64,000 nt of DNA from an uncultured Methanobacterium sp. (GTDB lineage Archaea; Methanobacteriota; Methanobacteria; Methanobacteriales; Methanobacteriaceae): positions 62,001 through 126,000 of the forward strand of contig NZ_OY762552.1 in assembly GCF_963666025.1 (NCBI RefSeq). Direction: 5' to 3'. Positions 39,012-48,181 of the stretch are shown here, in pieces. Each line of letters starts with the position of its first letter. Position 1 is the stretch's first letter. The notes under the pieces were generated by a model. That model did not search any database. It was not told the origin of the DNA and saw only the letters and a list, made by a program, of their open reading frames with translations. A program made the position numbers and the translations under genes.

Positions 39012-42000
39012 ATGTATAAACAGATCTATTTATCCATAATATCAATTGCAGTTATTTTTATTTGTTTTAGTAATGTTACTGCAGTAAATGCCACCAATGT
39101 GACTGTAGACCAAATAAACAACGCATCTGGTAACGTGCAAACGTACATTGAAACAAATCACGCCATTCCAACAAGTATTAATGTATCTGGAAATCAAGTG
39201 ACTAGCTCACAATTCTTAAAACTTCAATCTCAAGCTTTGCTAAACATTAATGCAAGTACAAACACCTCAATTCCAATAGGAACCTATGGAAGCGCCGGAA
39301 GTCCTCAAGAGTATCTTGCCACCAGTATGAACATCAACCAAACAGAATATCTCAGCATGGCGAGCAGAACAAACAATTTTATGAACACCAATGGAGTGGT
39401 ACCGAATTATGTATCTATAACTAGCGCTCCTGGAAACTATGTACGCCCAGAAACATTGCTATACATTTATTCCCAAATTTTAAACTCTTACCAAAATACA
39501 GGAATTCTGCCGGATTTTGTCACAGTTAATAAATGGACAGTGATTTCCAATACAAACACAGTATTCTTTACAACAGATCAAATAAATAATGCTTCGAGTT
39601 CTGTGAAAAGTTATGTAGAGACTAATCATGGACTACCTAGTTATGTTACTATTTCTTCAAAACAAGTCACCATGGCACAGTTCCTAAAACTTGAAACCTT
39701 AGCTGTTTTATACATTAATGGAAATTTAAATTCCAAAATAGCTTATATTAACTTTGGAAGCGCAACTAACCCTCTTGAAAATATAACAACCAGTGTTAGT
39801 ATAAATATGACAGATTATGTGGATTTAGCGAATAAAGTTAACACTTTCATGAACTCTAATGTAGTAGCGCCAAATTATGGAACAATAAACACACCACAAT
39901 ACACATATTCCCCTACAAGCCGTATAAGATTCGAAACATTAGTTTACACATATGCTCAAATACTGAACTCCTACAAAATAACTGGAGTTCTACCAGATTT
40001 TATTATAATTAACCAGTGGTCCGTGGTATCTAATGCAAGTACCGTATTCATATCTATTGATGATATTAACAATGCATCCAGCACTGTAAAGACATACATC
40101 GAAACTAATCACCAATTACCAGCAAATGTTAACATATCGAACAGACAAGTAAACATGGCACAGTTCCTAAAACTCGCAACCATGTCCATATTAAACATTA
40201 AAGGAAATGCATATGTTCCAATAGCTCTTGGTTATTATACAAATCCCACATATCCTCAAGAAAACGCAACGGATGGACTAATTTATGATTTGGATTATAT
40301 AGAGATTGCAAATAGGATTATTCCATATATGAATACATATAGCATAGCACCAAACTATGCTAATCTAAAAAATGCTACTGGAGACATGAACGTTACTGGA
40401 CGTTACATACGTTTTGAATCTTTAGTTTATATGTATGCTCAAGTTCTAGATCTCTACAATTCATCAAAGGTCTTACCAGAAAAAGTTTCATTTACACCAT
40501 GGATAGCAGTTTCAAATCCCGGAAAGGTTTATAATTTTAGAAGTCGAGAATTCTTTGATACAATACAAGCTGCTATTAACGACACTGATACCATAAACGG
40601 TGACATTATAACACTAGGAAATAAAACATTTTCAGAAAATGTCATTGTTAACAAATCACTTATTATAAGACCATTATCGGAATATGTAACTGTTCAAGCA
40701 GAGAATCACAACCTCCCCGTCTTTATCATTAATAATGCAGGTAGTGGTTCTGAAATTCAATATCTCATTATCAAAGGATTTGGAAACAGTACCGGAATTT
40801 ACATTATCAATTCAAGTAACAACACAATTTCCAATAATAATATAACAACAAATAAAAATGGAATAATAATCGAAAATTCCAACAACAATCTAATAAATTA
40901 CAATTCAATTACAAACAATACTGAAAATGGATTATATCTCCTAAATGGGAACAATCACTCTCTTTCAGATAATAACATATCTAATAATAATCTAAACGGG
41001 ATTTTAGTAAATTCAATATCACAATCTCAGATCTCTCGAAACGTAATAGTTTCAAATCTCTACGATGGCATATCTATTTATAACTCTTCCCCAACGGTTA
41101 ATTTTAATAGTATAACTGGAAATTTAAGATATGGACTTTATAAGGAAGGTAACGGAACCGTTGATGCTACAAATAACTGGTGGGGTTCAAATAACCCCCT
41201 AATATCGCTTAATGGCCCTAGTGATATAGCAGGAGAAAACATAAACAGCACCTCATGGCTAGTAATGAATGTAACTAGTTCATGTGACCGTTCAAACCGC
41301 ACAGGATCTTGTTATAACTACATAATTACGGCAGATATAACTCATAATAACCAAGGGGACGACACATCTAAAACTAACAACATCCCAAATGGTATCCCCA
41401 TATACTTTAACACAAGCTTAGGAACAATAAGCAACTCTACATCTACAAGCAGAGGTAAAGCTGTACTCAGACTAACTAACACATCTGCAGGATTAGCAAA
41501 TGTCACTGCCGTCTTGAATAACCAGACTATCAGTTTACCCGTTAATTTGACAAGTGTAGATGTCCTTGGAGTATACAATAACAGAACTAATCAATGGTTC
41601 AATACTATACAAGACGCAATAAATGACACTAACACATTAGATGGGGACACTATAACATTACATGAAGGAACCTACACTGAAAACATAATAATAAGTAAAA
41701 AAATTACCCTCAAACCATTTACAGGAGAGAATGTAATTATCCAAGCCTCCGAACCTGATGGGGATCTAAGTGTAATTATTATAACAAGTGAAGGAAGCGG
41801 TTCTACAATTCAAAATTTGAACATTATTGGAAACGGTGATTCATGCGGCATAGATTTAACTTCAGCTAATAACTGCCAAATAAATGGAAACACAATAAAA
41901 GACAACAATTGCGGAATATCATTCTCAATGTCCAATAACAATACCATATCGGGAAATAATTTTAAAAACAATTTTTATGGTATGACACTTTACTCTTCAA

Positions 42001-42989
42001 AAAATACAACAATAACAGGTAACACCTTAACAAATAGTTTTTATGGAATTTATCTGCATAATTCAACTGATAATGGGATATCTGGAAATATTGTTGGACA
42101 AAATTGGGTAGGTGTCTATCTTTATCAAACAAACAATACAAACATCCTTGAGAATAATATTACTGATAATGGCTGTGGAATCTGTTGCTACGATTCAAAT
42201 AATAACTCTATAAATGTAAATAACTTTACAAATAACTGGGTCATTGATAAATCTAACTTGAATTCCAGTGAAATAATTCTAGCAACTACAGTCTATACTT
42301 GTGGCCCTGCAGCTTTGGCAACTGTACTAAAACACATGGGACTTAATGTAACTGAAGAAGAGCTTATAAATCTAGCTGGAACTGATGAAACTGGAACATC
42401 AATTAATGGTATGGCACAAGCAGCCCAGAATAAAGGTTTAAATGCCTCAGGATATAAATTAAATACAGATCAGCTTCGAAATGACTATATTATTGTTTTA
42501 AATATTGGTGGAAATTATCATTACAATATTTTTAGAAATATAACCAATAACACGGTTTATCTTATGGATCCCAATATTGGTTGCATTGAAATGAACCTAA
42601 CCAAGTTCAACGAATTATACACAGGATGTGCATTGGTTATATTCAATGGCACAATCCAAATAAATGGAACATTATTAACATATCAAGAAATGCAAATTAA
42701 AGCTACTTTTTTTAGAAGTTTCTATCGAAATTGGGGACGTATTTTTGATTATGTTCATGTAGGCAGCTCTCATGAACGTTCATATTATTATACTGGAGGT
42801 TGGGTTTTAGGATGGCATACTGTCACAGGAAGATATACAGTATATGGATATCATTCACATAGTTATTATGTTAGAGGTCGAAGGTACACATATTCCCATA
42901 AAGGATATTACAGCATTTATGGACCATATCGTACCTTTGGATGGCATTGGGGCACAGTAAGATATTATTATAACGGTTATGAATTCTGA
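39012..42989 (+). CDS. Giant secreted PMBR/beta-helix/C39-peptidase protein
   Basis: 1,325 residues. Signal peptide about 1-26. Three blocks of pseudomurein-binding repeats (about 30-510), each ending like RPETLLYIYSQILNSY...LPDFVTVNKW, would attach it to the wall. Then a NosD-like beta-helix (about 560-740), an Ig-like part, a second beta-helix (about 880-1075) and a C39-like cysteine peptidase with C1097 (TCGPAAL), H1170 (GGNYHYN) and D1186 (LMDPNIG). The last 80 residues are extremely rich in Tyr, Gly and His. It lacks the QxTGxP tail of the other surface proteins. An in-frame ATT at 39003 lies 6 bases from GAGGGG and may be the true start; the ATG at 39012 is 15 bases away. Confidence 0.85.
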   Translation: MYKQIYLSIISIAVIFICFSNVTAVNATNVTVDQINNASGNVQTYIETNHAIPTSINVSGNQVTSSQFLKLQSQALLNINASTNTSIPIGTYGSAGSPQEYLATSMNINQTEYLSMASRTNNFMNTNGVVPNYVSITSAPGNYVRPETLLYIYSQILNSYQNTGILPDFVTVNKWTVISNTNTVFFTTDQINNASSSVKSYVETNHGLPSYVTISSKQVTMAQFLKLETLAVLYINGNLNSKIAYINFGSATNPLENITTSVSINMTDYVDLANKVNTFMNSNVVAPNYGTINTPQYTYSPTSRIRFETLVYTYAQILNSYKITGVLPDFIIINQWSVVSNASTVFISIDDINNASSTVKTYIETNHQLPANVNISNRQVNMAQFLKLATMSILNIKGNAYVPIALGYYTNPTYPQENATDGLIYDLDYIEIANRIIPYMNTYSIAPNYANLKNATGDMNVTGRYIRFESLVYMYAQVLDLYNSSKVLPEKVSFTPWIAVSNPGKVYNFRSREFFDTIQAAINDTDTINGDIITLGNKTFSENVIVNKSLIIRPLSEYVTVQAENHNLPVFIINNAGSGSEIQYLIIKGFGNSTGIYIINSSNNTISNNNITTNKNGIIIENSNNNLINYNSITNNTENGLYLLNGNNHSLSDNNISNNNLNGILVNSISQSQISRNVIVSNLYDGISIYNSSPTVNFNSITGNLRYGLYKEGNGTVDATNNWWGSNNPLISLNGPSDIAGENINSTSWLVMNVTSSCDRSNRTGSCYNYIITADITHNNQGDDTSKTNNIPNGIPIYFNTSLGTISNSTSTSRGKAVLRLTNTSAGLANVTAVLNNQTISLPVNLTSVDVLGVYNNRTNQWFNTIQDAINDTNTLDGDTITLHEGTYTENIIISKKITLKPFTGENVIIQASEPDGDLSVIIITSEGSGSTIQNLNIIGNGDSCGIDLTSANNCQINGNTIKDNNCGISFSMSNNNTISGNNFKNNFYGMTLYSSKNTTITGNTLTNSFYGIYLHNSTDNGISGNIVGQNWVGVYLYQTNNTNILENNITDNGCGICCYDSNNNSINVNNFTNNWVIDKSNLNSSEIILATTVYTCGPAALATVLKHMGLNVTEEELINLAGTDETGTSINGMAQAAQNKGLNASGYKLNTDQLRNDYIIVLNIGGNYHYNIFRNITNNTVYLMDPNIGCIEMNLTKFNELYTGCALVIFNGTIQINGTLLTYQEMQIKATFFRSFYRNWGRIFDYVHVGSSHERSYYYTGGWVLGWHTVTGRYTVYGYHSHSYYVRGRRYTYSHKGYYSIYGPYRTFGWHWGTVRYYYNGYEF

Positions 42990-43109
42990 AAATATTTTTA
43001 AGTTATTTGATCTTATCTGTATACAACTAATGAACAAATACAAAGGTATAAGATAAAAGGGAATATTATTATATAGAATACTTAACGCAGTAAAGAGAAG
43101 AGGCATAAC

Positions 43110-43595
43110 ATGGAAAGACTGAGTAAAATTCTTGCAGTATTGCTAATTATTGTGTCGGCATCGTTTGCTTATGTTTTAATTTTTGGATTGTCTTTTGAAG
43201 GTAGTGAGGCTGATTTCTATGTAACTCCAGTCACAGGAGCTGAAAACATCTCCACATATAAAAATTCATGCTCTGAACTTAACATACCAACAATATTTGA
43301 TTATAACGCTTTAAATGGCCAAATGGTAAAAGTAACAGGTCAAATATCTAATAAAACAGAATATTTTCAATTTGACAAAACACGAACAACTTTAATAATT
43401 AAAGTTCCTAGGATTTCAAATCCTTATCCTGCACCGTACATTCTTGCATCATACTCTGGCACCATACCATATAATATAAATGATACAATAACAGTTTACG
43501 GGCAATACTTATACCCTGCTGGCGTGGATTCACCTCCAGAATTAGCCAACAAAGGTTTAATAGAAATAAAGGCAGGATACATTGAAAAATCCTAA
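43110..43595 (+). CDS. Secreted or membrane-anchored hypothetical protein, OB-like
   Basis: 161 residues with an N-terminal membrane helix/signal (ILAVLLIIVSASFAYVLIF). The body is mostly beta-strand, with segments NGQMVKVTGQISNKTEYFQF and DTITVYGQYLYP typical of an OB-fold like that in small stress-type secreted proteins (inference from pattern). No catalytic motif. GAAGAGGC precedes ATG. It stands between the PMBR protein and the presumed end of the provirus and is probably host. Confidence 0.6.
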   Translation: MERLSKILAVLLIIVSASFAYVLIFGLSFEGSEADFYVTPVTGAENISTYKNSCSELNIPTIFDYNALNGQMVKVTGQISNKTEYFQFDKTRTTLIIKVPRISNPYPAPYILASYSGTIPYNINDTITVYGQYLYPAGVDSPPELANKGLIEIKAGYIEKS

Positions 43596-43642
43596 CAAAA
43601 CATTTAAAAAATATTATATCTCTTCTTTTTTTCTTTAAATAT

Positions 43643-43685
43643 CAAAAAAAATCCCCCTACACAAAAATAATATCTGCATAGGGGA
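43643..43685 (-). terminator. Terminator after the lysin gene
   Basis: On minus: stem CCCCTA / TAGGGG (43684-43679 with 43659-43654), then a run of T (complement of 43644-43650). It closes the minus-strand provirus region on this side. Confidence 0.7.
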
Positions 43686-43731
43686 ATTACCAAATTGCTC
43701 CACTGGTAAAAATGAAATATTCCTTTTTTAT

Positions 43732-44715
43732 TTACTCCCAGATTATGTGCAAACTTTTAACTCCTGTTTTCAAGTTAATAGCATCAATTACACACTGATC
43801 CTCTTCCCATTTTTCGGATTCTTCAACCCAGTATGGATCATTGATCCGGGAGTAACCTGTTTTGAATCCAACATATGGGACGTAGTGACCTACTTGGCTG
43901 TTGGCCCAGCTGAATCCTTTTTCAATTACATGGAGACAGACGGGTATTCCTTTTTTAACGTATTCTTTGATGCCACTTATTCCTCCAACATCGCTGAGAT
44001 ACTTATTTTCATATTTGAAGTTGCGTCCGAATTTTTTATTCACATAATCCACGGCTACTTTGATCTGACTTGGACTGGTCCCACTGCAACCATATCCTGA
44101 TGTCTTAGTATCTGATGTTCCCATGGCCGTGGCCAGTTGCTGTTCAGTAACCGGGACCCCATAGTAACTGAAGATCATGAAGAGAGTGGATGGGCAGCAA
44201 CGACATTTATCATCTTGACGGTCATGAGGAACGTTCAAACGGACTTCCTGGCCTTGAACTGTGACTGGTGGACTGCCAGTCCACTTTTTAATAAATGCAT
44301 AGTTGGGAAGATATCCCTCATTTTTGTACCAGTTGAGAATCCTTGCATAAGCATAAACTAGGGTCTGCCATGGTATGTTACCAAGGCCACACAGACCATA
44401 GCCTGGTATCCTGGCATTTTCTTCCGCATGTTTCTGGATCCTTTTAGCCATATCCAAATAATCATTTTTATAAAAGTTACCAGATGTGAGGTTCTCCAAG
44501 GTGTTCAGGGCCATGTTGACTCCTCGAAGTTCCAGTGGATCCTTAATATTTTTGTCTAAATTCTGTACGGCCCTGACGGCAAGGTCGAGATACTGACTCA
44601 TTAGAATACTTTGCCCTGCCACGTTAGCTGTATTATCAAGTCTGTTGTAGATTTCTACGCTGTTTTTAACACCTTCACTGGTGTTTAATATGTCTTTTAG
44701 TTCGAAACTAGTCAT
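43732..44715 (-). CDS. Pseudomurein endopeptidase (PeiP/PeiR-type lysin) with two PMBRs
   Basis: 327 residues. Two pseudomurein-binding repeats (about 5-60 and 82-145, the second ending in TLVYAYARILNWYKNEGYLP) are followed by a cysteine-peptidase domain with C174 (KCRCCPSTLFM), H277 (QVGHYVPYVGF) and D293 (RINDPYWVE), the Cys-His-Asp order of C39/C71-type peptidases. Phage Pei enzymes of methanogens cut the peptide bridges of pseudomurein and lyse the host. No signal peptide, as in those enzymes. Its position at the end of the tail genes fits a lysis gene. ATG 44715 is preceded by a GAGGAATG site. Confidence 0.9.
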   Translation of the reverse strand: MTSFELKDILNTSEGVKNSVEIYNRLDNTANVAGQSILMSQYLDLAVRAVQNLDKNIKDPLELRGVNMALNTLENLTSGNFYKNDYLDMAKRIQKHAEENARIPGYGLCGLGNIPWQTLVYAYARILNWYKNEGYLPNYAFIKKWTGSPPVTVQGQEVRLNVPHDRQDDKCRCCPSTLFMIFSYYGVPVTEQQLATAMGTSDTKTSGYGCSGTSPSQIKVAVDYVNKKFGRNFKYENKYLSDVGGISGIKEYVKKGIPVCLHVIEKGFSWANSQVGHYVPYVGFKTGYSRINDPYWVEESEKWEEDQCVIDAINLKTGVKSLHIIWE

Positions 44716-44799
44716 ATCATTCCTCCATAGCTCACCCTATCATTTTAAGAAAATTTGAAAAAAATAAATATTATGTTACTCGATACAAACACGTAAAGA

Positions 44800-46002
44800 A
44801 TGGGGGGATGTCATATTATTTTTGAAAAATCTATAAAAGAAATTGAAGAACGTGATATTGAACGTTTAAAATATATTGAAAGTCCAGAAGGTAGAAATCT
44901 AGAATATAAGAGCAGTTTAGATATTTATAACAACGATCATAAACGTAGCTTATTAAAAGCAGTTTCGGCATTTGCCAATACTAATGGTGGGCTGTTAATT
45001 TATGGTGTTGAAGAAGATGAGGGAATCCCTACAGAAATTAATGGCATAACTGTTAATAATAAAGATGAACTTGGAATATGGATAGAGCAATATGTTGGAT
45101 CTAACTCTGAACCTAGGATTCCTTCGTTAGAAATTGAATTTATTGATAAAAATAATTCTAGTAATGTTTTTATTTTAGTCAAAGTTCCAAGAAGTTGGAA
45201 CTCCCCTCATAGAGTAAGTATGGGACCAAATACCCAAAAATTCTACATTCGAAGAGGGCGCTTTAGTGAAGAGATGGATTATTTTGAACTCAAAAATGCG
45301 TTTAATTTGTCTGAAACATTAATAGAAAAAATAAATAATTTTAGGAATGAAAGAATATCCTCTGTTTTATCTGAAAATAGGACACCTTTCTCTTTAACTA
45401 ATGGTTCTAAGACTATTATTCATTTAATTCCCTTAAACTCTTTTTATACTAGGCAAAACTATGAATTTGATGAAGTAGTCATAAGTGATTCTTCTAAATT
45501 AAAACCAGTATATGGAGTGAATTATAGTCTTCGAAGAAATTTTGATGGTTTGGTAACACATAATATGCTTTTAGAAGGTAAAACTCATTCTTATACCCAA
45601 TTATACCGGAATGGAATCATTGAAGCCGTTTCTGTTGAACTTTTTAACAATGATGAAAAACAAATTAGCAGAGGTTTTCATGAAATAAAGATCGTTGAGG
45701 CAATAAATAATTATTTAAAAATTTATGAAGAAGTACAAATGGAATTACCAATTTTAGTTTTCATTACATTAATTGGAGTTAAAGATTACACTATGTATAT
45801 TGCCCCCGAAAATCGAATGTTTTATCATGATACTTTTAAAATTGATCGTGATATATTAGAACTTCCTGAAGTGATTCTCAAAAAATATGAAGAAAACATT
45901 GGAAATATTTTTAAACCATGTTTCGATTCAATATGGAATGCTTGTGGGTACAACGGTTCTGAAAATTATAATAGGGATGGTGAATGGAATCCTAGGAGAT
46001 AA
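44800..46002 (+). CDS. AlbA_2 (Schlafen-type DNA-binding) domain protein
   Basis: 400 residues. The N-terminal domain (about 20-150) has the AlbA_2/PF04326 hallmarks: ESPEGRNLEYKSSL, KAVSAFANTNGGLLIYGV and FYIRRG. Such domains bind nucleic acid or nucleotides and occur in transcription regulators and in defence proteins. The remaining 250 residues are not recognised. It is on + inside a minus-strand phage late region, so it is a separately expressed cargo gene. ATG 44800 has no ribosome site; GGGGGG at 44802-44807 lies 7 bases before an in-frame ATT (44815), another possible non-standard start. Confidence 0.72.
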   Translation: MGGCHIIFEKSIKEIEERDIERLKYIESPEGRNLEYKSSLDIYNNDHKRSLLKAVSAFANTNGGLLIYGVEEDEGIPTEINGITVNNKDELGIWIEQYVGSNSEPRIPSLEIEFIDKNNSSNVFILVKVPRSWNSPHRVSMGPNTQKFYIRRGRFSEEMDYFELKNAFNLSETLIEKINNFRNERISSVLSENRTPFSLTNGSKTIIHLIPLNSFYTRQNYEFDEVVISDSSKLKPVYGVNYSLRRNFDGLVTHNMLLEGKTHSYTQLYRNGIIEAVSVELFNNDEKQISRGFHEIKIVEAINNYLKIYEEVQMELPILVFITLIGVKDYTMYIAPENRMFYHDTFKIDRDILELPEVILKKYEENIGNIFKPCFDSIWNACGYNGSENYNRDGEWNPRR

Positions 46003-46017
46003 TTCTGTTCTTTTAAT

Positions 46018-47763
46018 TCATAGTGTACTTAAATCGTCAATTGTTGCCAGCATAAAACTGAACTCTGAAATGTTGTAATCTTGACTGTTACCTCCCTGGT
46101 AAATCAAAAATAATTTTTCTCCACTTTGATAAACATAAGGAGTTGCGATGTGATATTGATCGTACGCACCACTTATTCCTGAACCTGATAAAATAGGACT
46201 GGGGGATTTAGTAAATGGTCCTAGCGGATTACTACTTTTAGCTAAACCTGCACACCACGATGTACCATTGAAACCTTCATACAATAGATAGAAATGAGTA
46301 CCATCATAAAATACAGACTTGTCCTCAAGTAACGTGCTATCCCATGCCCCAGAACTACCTTTTTCTACAATAATTCCGTGTTTAGTCCAAGACAAACCAT
46401 CTGAAGAACTGGCAACTCGGTATTGGTATGGTTGCGTATACACTCCATTGAAATTTAAATAATACATGTAAAAAGTATCGTTTACTTTTATAACGAATGG
46501 TAATCCCATCATTGGTTCAGAACCACCATCTGGTGTTGCTACTGGATTACTGGGGTGTGGAGTAAAGTTTATACCATCTGTTGATGTTGCGAGATAGATG
46601 TTACTTGCAGGTTCGGATCCATAGTAAAGATAATATAGATCTCCAACTTTCAGAATATTCCCCATCCTCATCCCTGTGGACCCACTTGGTACTCCAGCAT
46701 CTTCCCAGTTAAAAACAGGGTTCCCATCGTTGGTAAATTCCCATTTTCCTAGGTCTTTATTCATTACAGCATAACAAATGCCGACCCCTCCATGTTTTTG
46801 ATAATATAATCTCAATTCATTATCAATCTCTATTAATCGGGGGTGTCCCATATTTTTACCAGGTTCACGAAGGATAGGTGTTGAATATAATTTCCTTATA
46901 TTACTTAATCCTCCATTCCAATTTTGGACATAGGTATTGTCTTTTTTAATCCAATTATACAATGCTTGACTTGTACCGCTTCCTGACCATTCCCGGATCC
47001 AATCGTATGTAAAACTTGTATATGTTGTGTCAGTAACAGTGCCAATACTGGTGCCATCTACTATAAACTCAAAAACTCCAGATGAATTCCTGGTAACACT
47101 CATGGTGTGAACTCCAAGAACATTGGTGAAAGGAGTAGATAGTAGTGTTGTATCAGTTCCACCTGAATTGATTTTAACAAGTTTAAAAATAGAATTAGCC
47201 CCATCGGCAACTATGGCATAACATGGGAATGGATTGGAAGATGATGTGCTTAAAAAACAGTATTGGACAAACTGAGGATAATTATTCATTAATCTGAAAT
47301 TAAAATCCCATCGTCCCGTTATTGAAGTAATAGCTCTTTTGAGTCTTCCTTCATTTACTCCGGATGTTGCTTGAGTATACGCAACATTTAAATTGGAAAT
47401 AGGGTCTTGACCAATACCATAACCTCCAGTAACTCCTGTATACGGAGATATTGTATTTGTGGGTGAAGAAGCAGGTAGGGCCAATATGATATTAGTTTTA
47501 CTTACATATCCTACACTTCCTCCACGTTTAGCTATCAAAACAACAGTATATATTCCTGAATTGAAAGTGTGGCTTGGATTTTCTTCTTTACTAATATATC
47601 CATCACCAAAATCCCAGGTATACTCATTATTGCCTTCTGTTAAATTAGTAAAATTTACAAGGAGTGGAGCATCCCCTTCCTCCACATTTACACTAAAATT
47701 AGGAGTTAAAGAACCCAAACTACTCTTACCATACCCTTTTAATATAGCACTACCATAAGGCAT
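46018..47763 (-). CDS. PKD + five-bladed beta-propeller (GH43-like) tail spike candidate
   Basis: 581 residues. A PKD domain (about 20-105, YTWDFGDGYISKEENPSHTF), a concanavalin-like middle part (about 125-280) and a C-terminal five-bladed-propeller region (about 290-575) with blades such as LYYQKHGGVGICYAV, LYYLYYGSEPASNIYLATS and FYMYYLNFNG, as in GH43/GH68/GH117-like glycosidases. In the slot where phages keep receptor-binding proteins, it probably binds or trims host surface glycans. Catalytic acids were not assigned. No signal peptide. GTG/ATG choice: ATG 47763 follows GGGTGAATAAT. Confidence 0.72.
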   Translation of the reverse strand: MPYGSAILKGYGKSSLGSLTPNFSVNVEEGDAPLLVNFTNLTEGNNEYTWDFGDGYISKEENPSHTFNSGIYTVVLIAKRGGSVGYVSKTNIILALPASSPTNTISPYTGVTGGYGIGQDPISNLNVAYTQATSGVNEGRLKRAITSITGRWDFNFRLMNNYPQFVQYCFLSTSSSNPFPCYAIVADGANSIFKLVKINSGGTDTTLLSTPFTNVLGVHTMSVTRNSSGVFEFIVDGTSIGTVTDTTYTSFTYDWIREWSGSGTSQALYNWIKKDNTYVQNWNGGLSNIRKLYSTPILREPGKNMGHPRLIEIDNELRLYYQKHGGVGICYAVMNKDLGKWEFTNDGNPVFNWEDAGVPSGSTGMRMGNILKVGDLYYLYYGSEPASNIYLATSTDGINFTPHPSNPVATPDGGSEPMMGLPFVIKVNDTFYMYYLNFNGVYTQPYQYRVASSSDGLSWTKHGIIVEKGSSGAWDSTLLEDKSVFYDGTHFYLLYEGFNGTSWCAGLAKSSNPLGPFTKSPSPILSGSGISGAYDQYHIATPYVYQSGEKLFLIYQGGNSQDYNISEFSFMLATIDDLSTL

Positions 47764-47768
47764 ATTAT

Positions 47769-48122
47769 TCACCCGCTTAGTTCTATTATAAACGAGGATC
47801 CAGGAGTGATAGTAATGGATGTAATCAATCCAAAATTGTTATTGTATTCATCATGCCCTCTACTATCCCCAGTTGCTGCAATAGGAATATTAAACTCTTC
47901 ATTTATTCCAAGTACCAGGGCAGTATTATTATTTACAATATACACCTGGTTAACTCCCTCAGGTACTGTTAAAACTCCAGTTGTATTATTATACTCCTCA
48001 CTCGCCTCTGTATATCTAGCTTTAAGATTACTATTCACTACTACAAAAATTCCATTATCATTCCCTTTTACTCGCCTATTATCCCCATGGCCTTCGTTAG
48101 CATCTTTGTTCCAATATTCCAT
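47769..48122 (-). CDS. Small tail-fibre-associated protein
   Basis: 117 residues, no family recognised. Mostly beta-strand, with VLTVPEGVNQVYIVNNNTALVLGI and a C-terminal SITITPGSSFIIELSG that reads like a fibre or carbohydrate-binding fold. ATG 48122 follows AGGAGGATATTATA. It lies between the repeat fibre and the PKD/propeller gene, overlapping neither, in the same orientation, and is probably part of the same adsorption module. Confidence 0.6.
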   Translation of the reverse strand: MEYWNKDANEGHGDNRRVKGNDNGIFVVVNSNLKARYTEASEEYNNTTGVLTVPEGVNQVYIVNNNTALVLGINEEFNIPIAATGDSRGHDEYNNNFGLITSITITPGSSFIIELSG

Positions 48123-48181
48123 TATAATATCCTCCTTTAGAGCTATCGCTAAGCAGTTTAACAAATTTAGAATAGAATTAT

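Noticed and set aside
43600..43700. Attachment site at the left end of the provirus
   Set aside because: No tRNA gene is visible and the matching repeat would lie outside the window, so no claim can be made.
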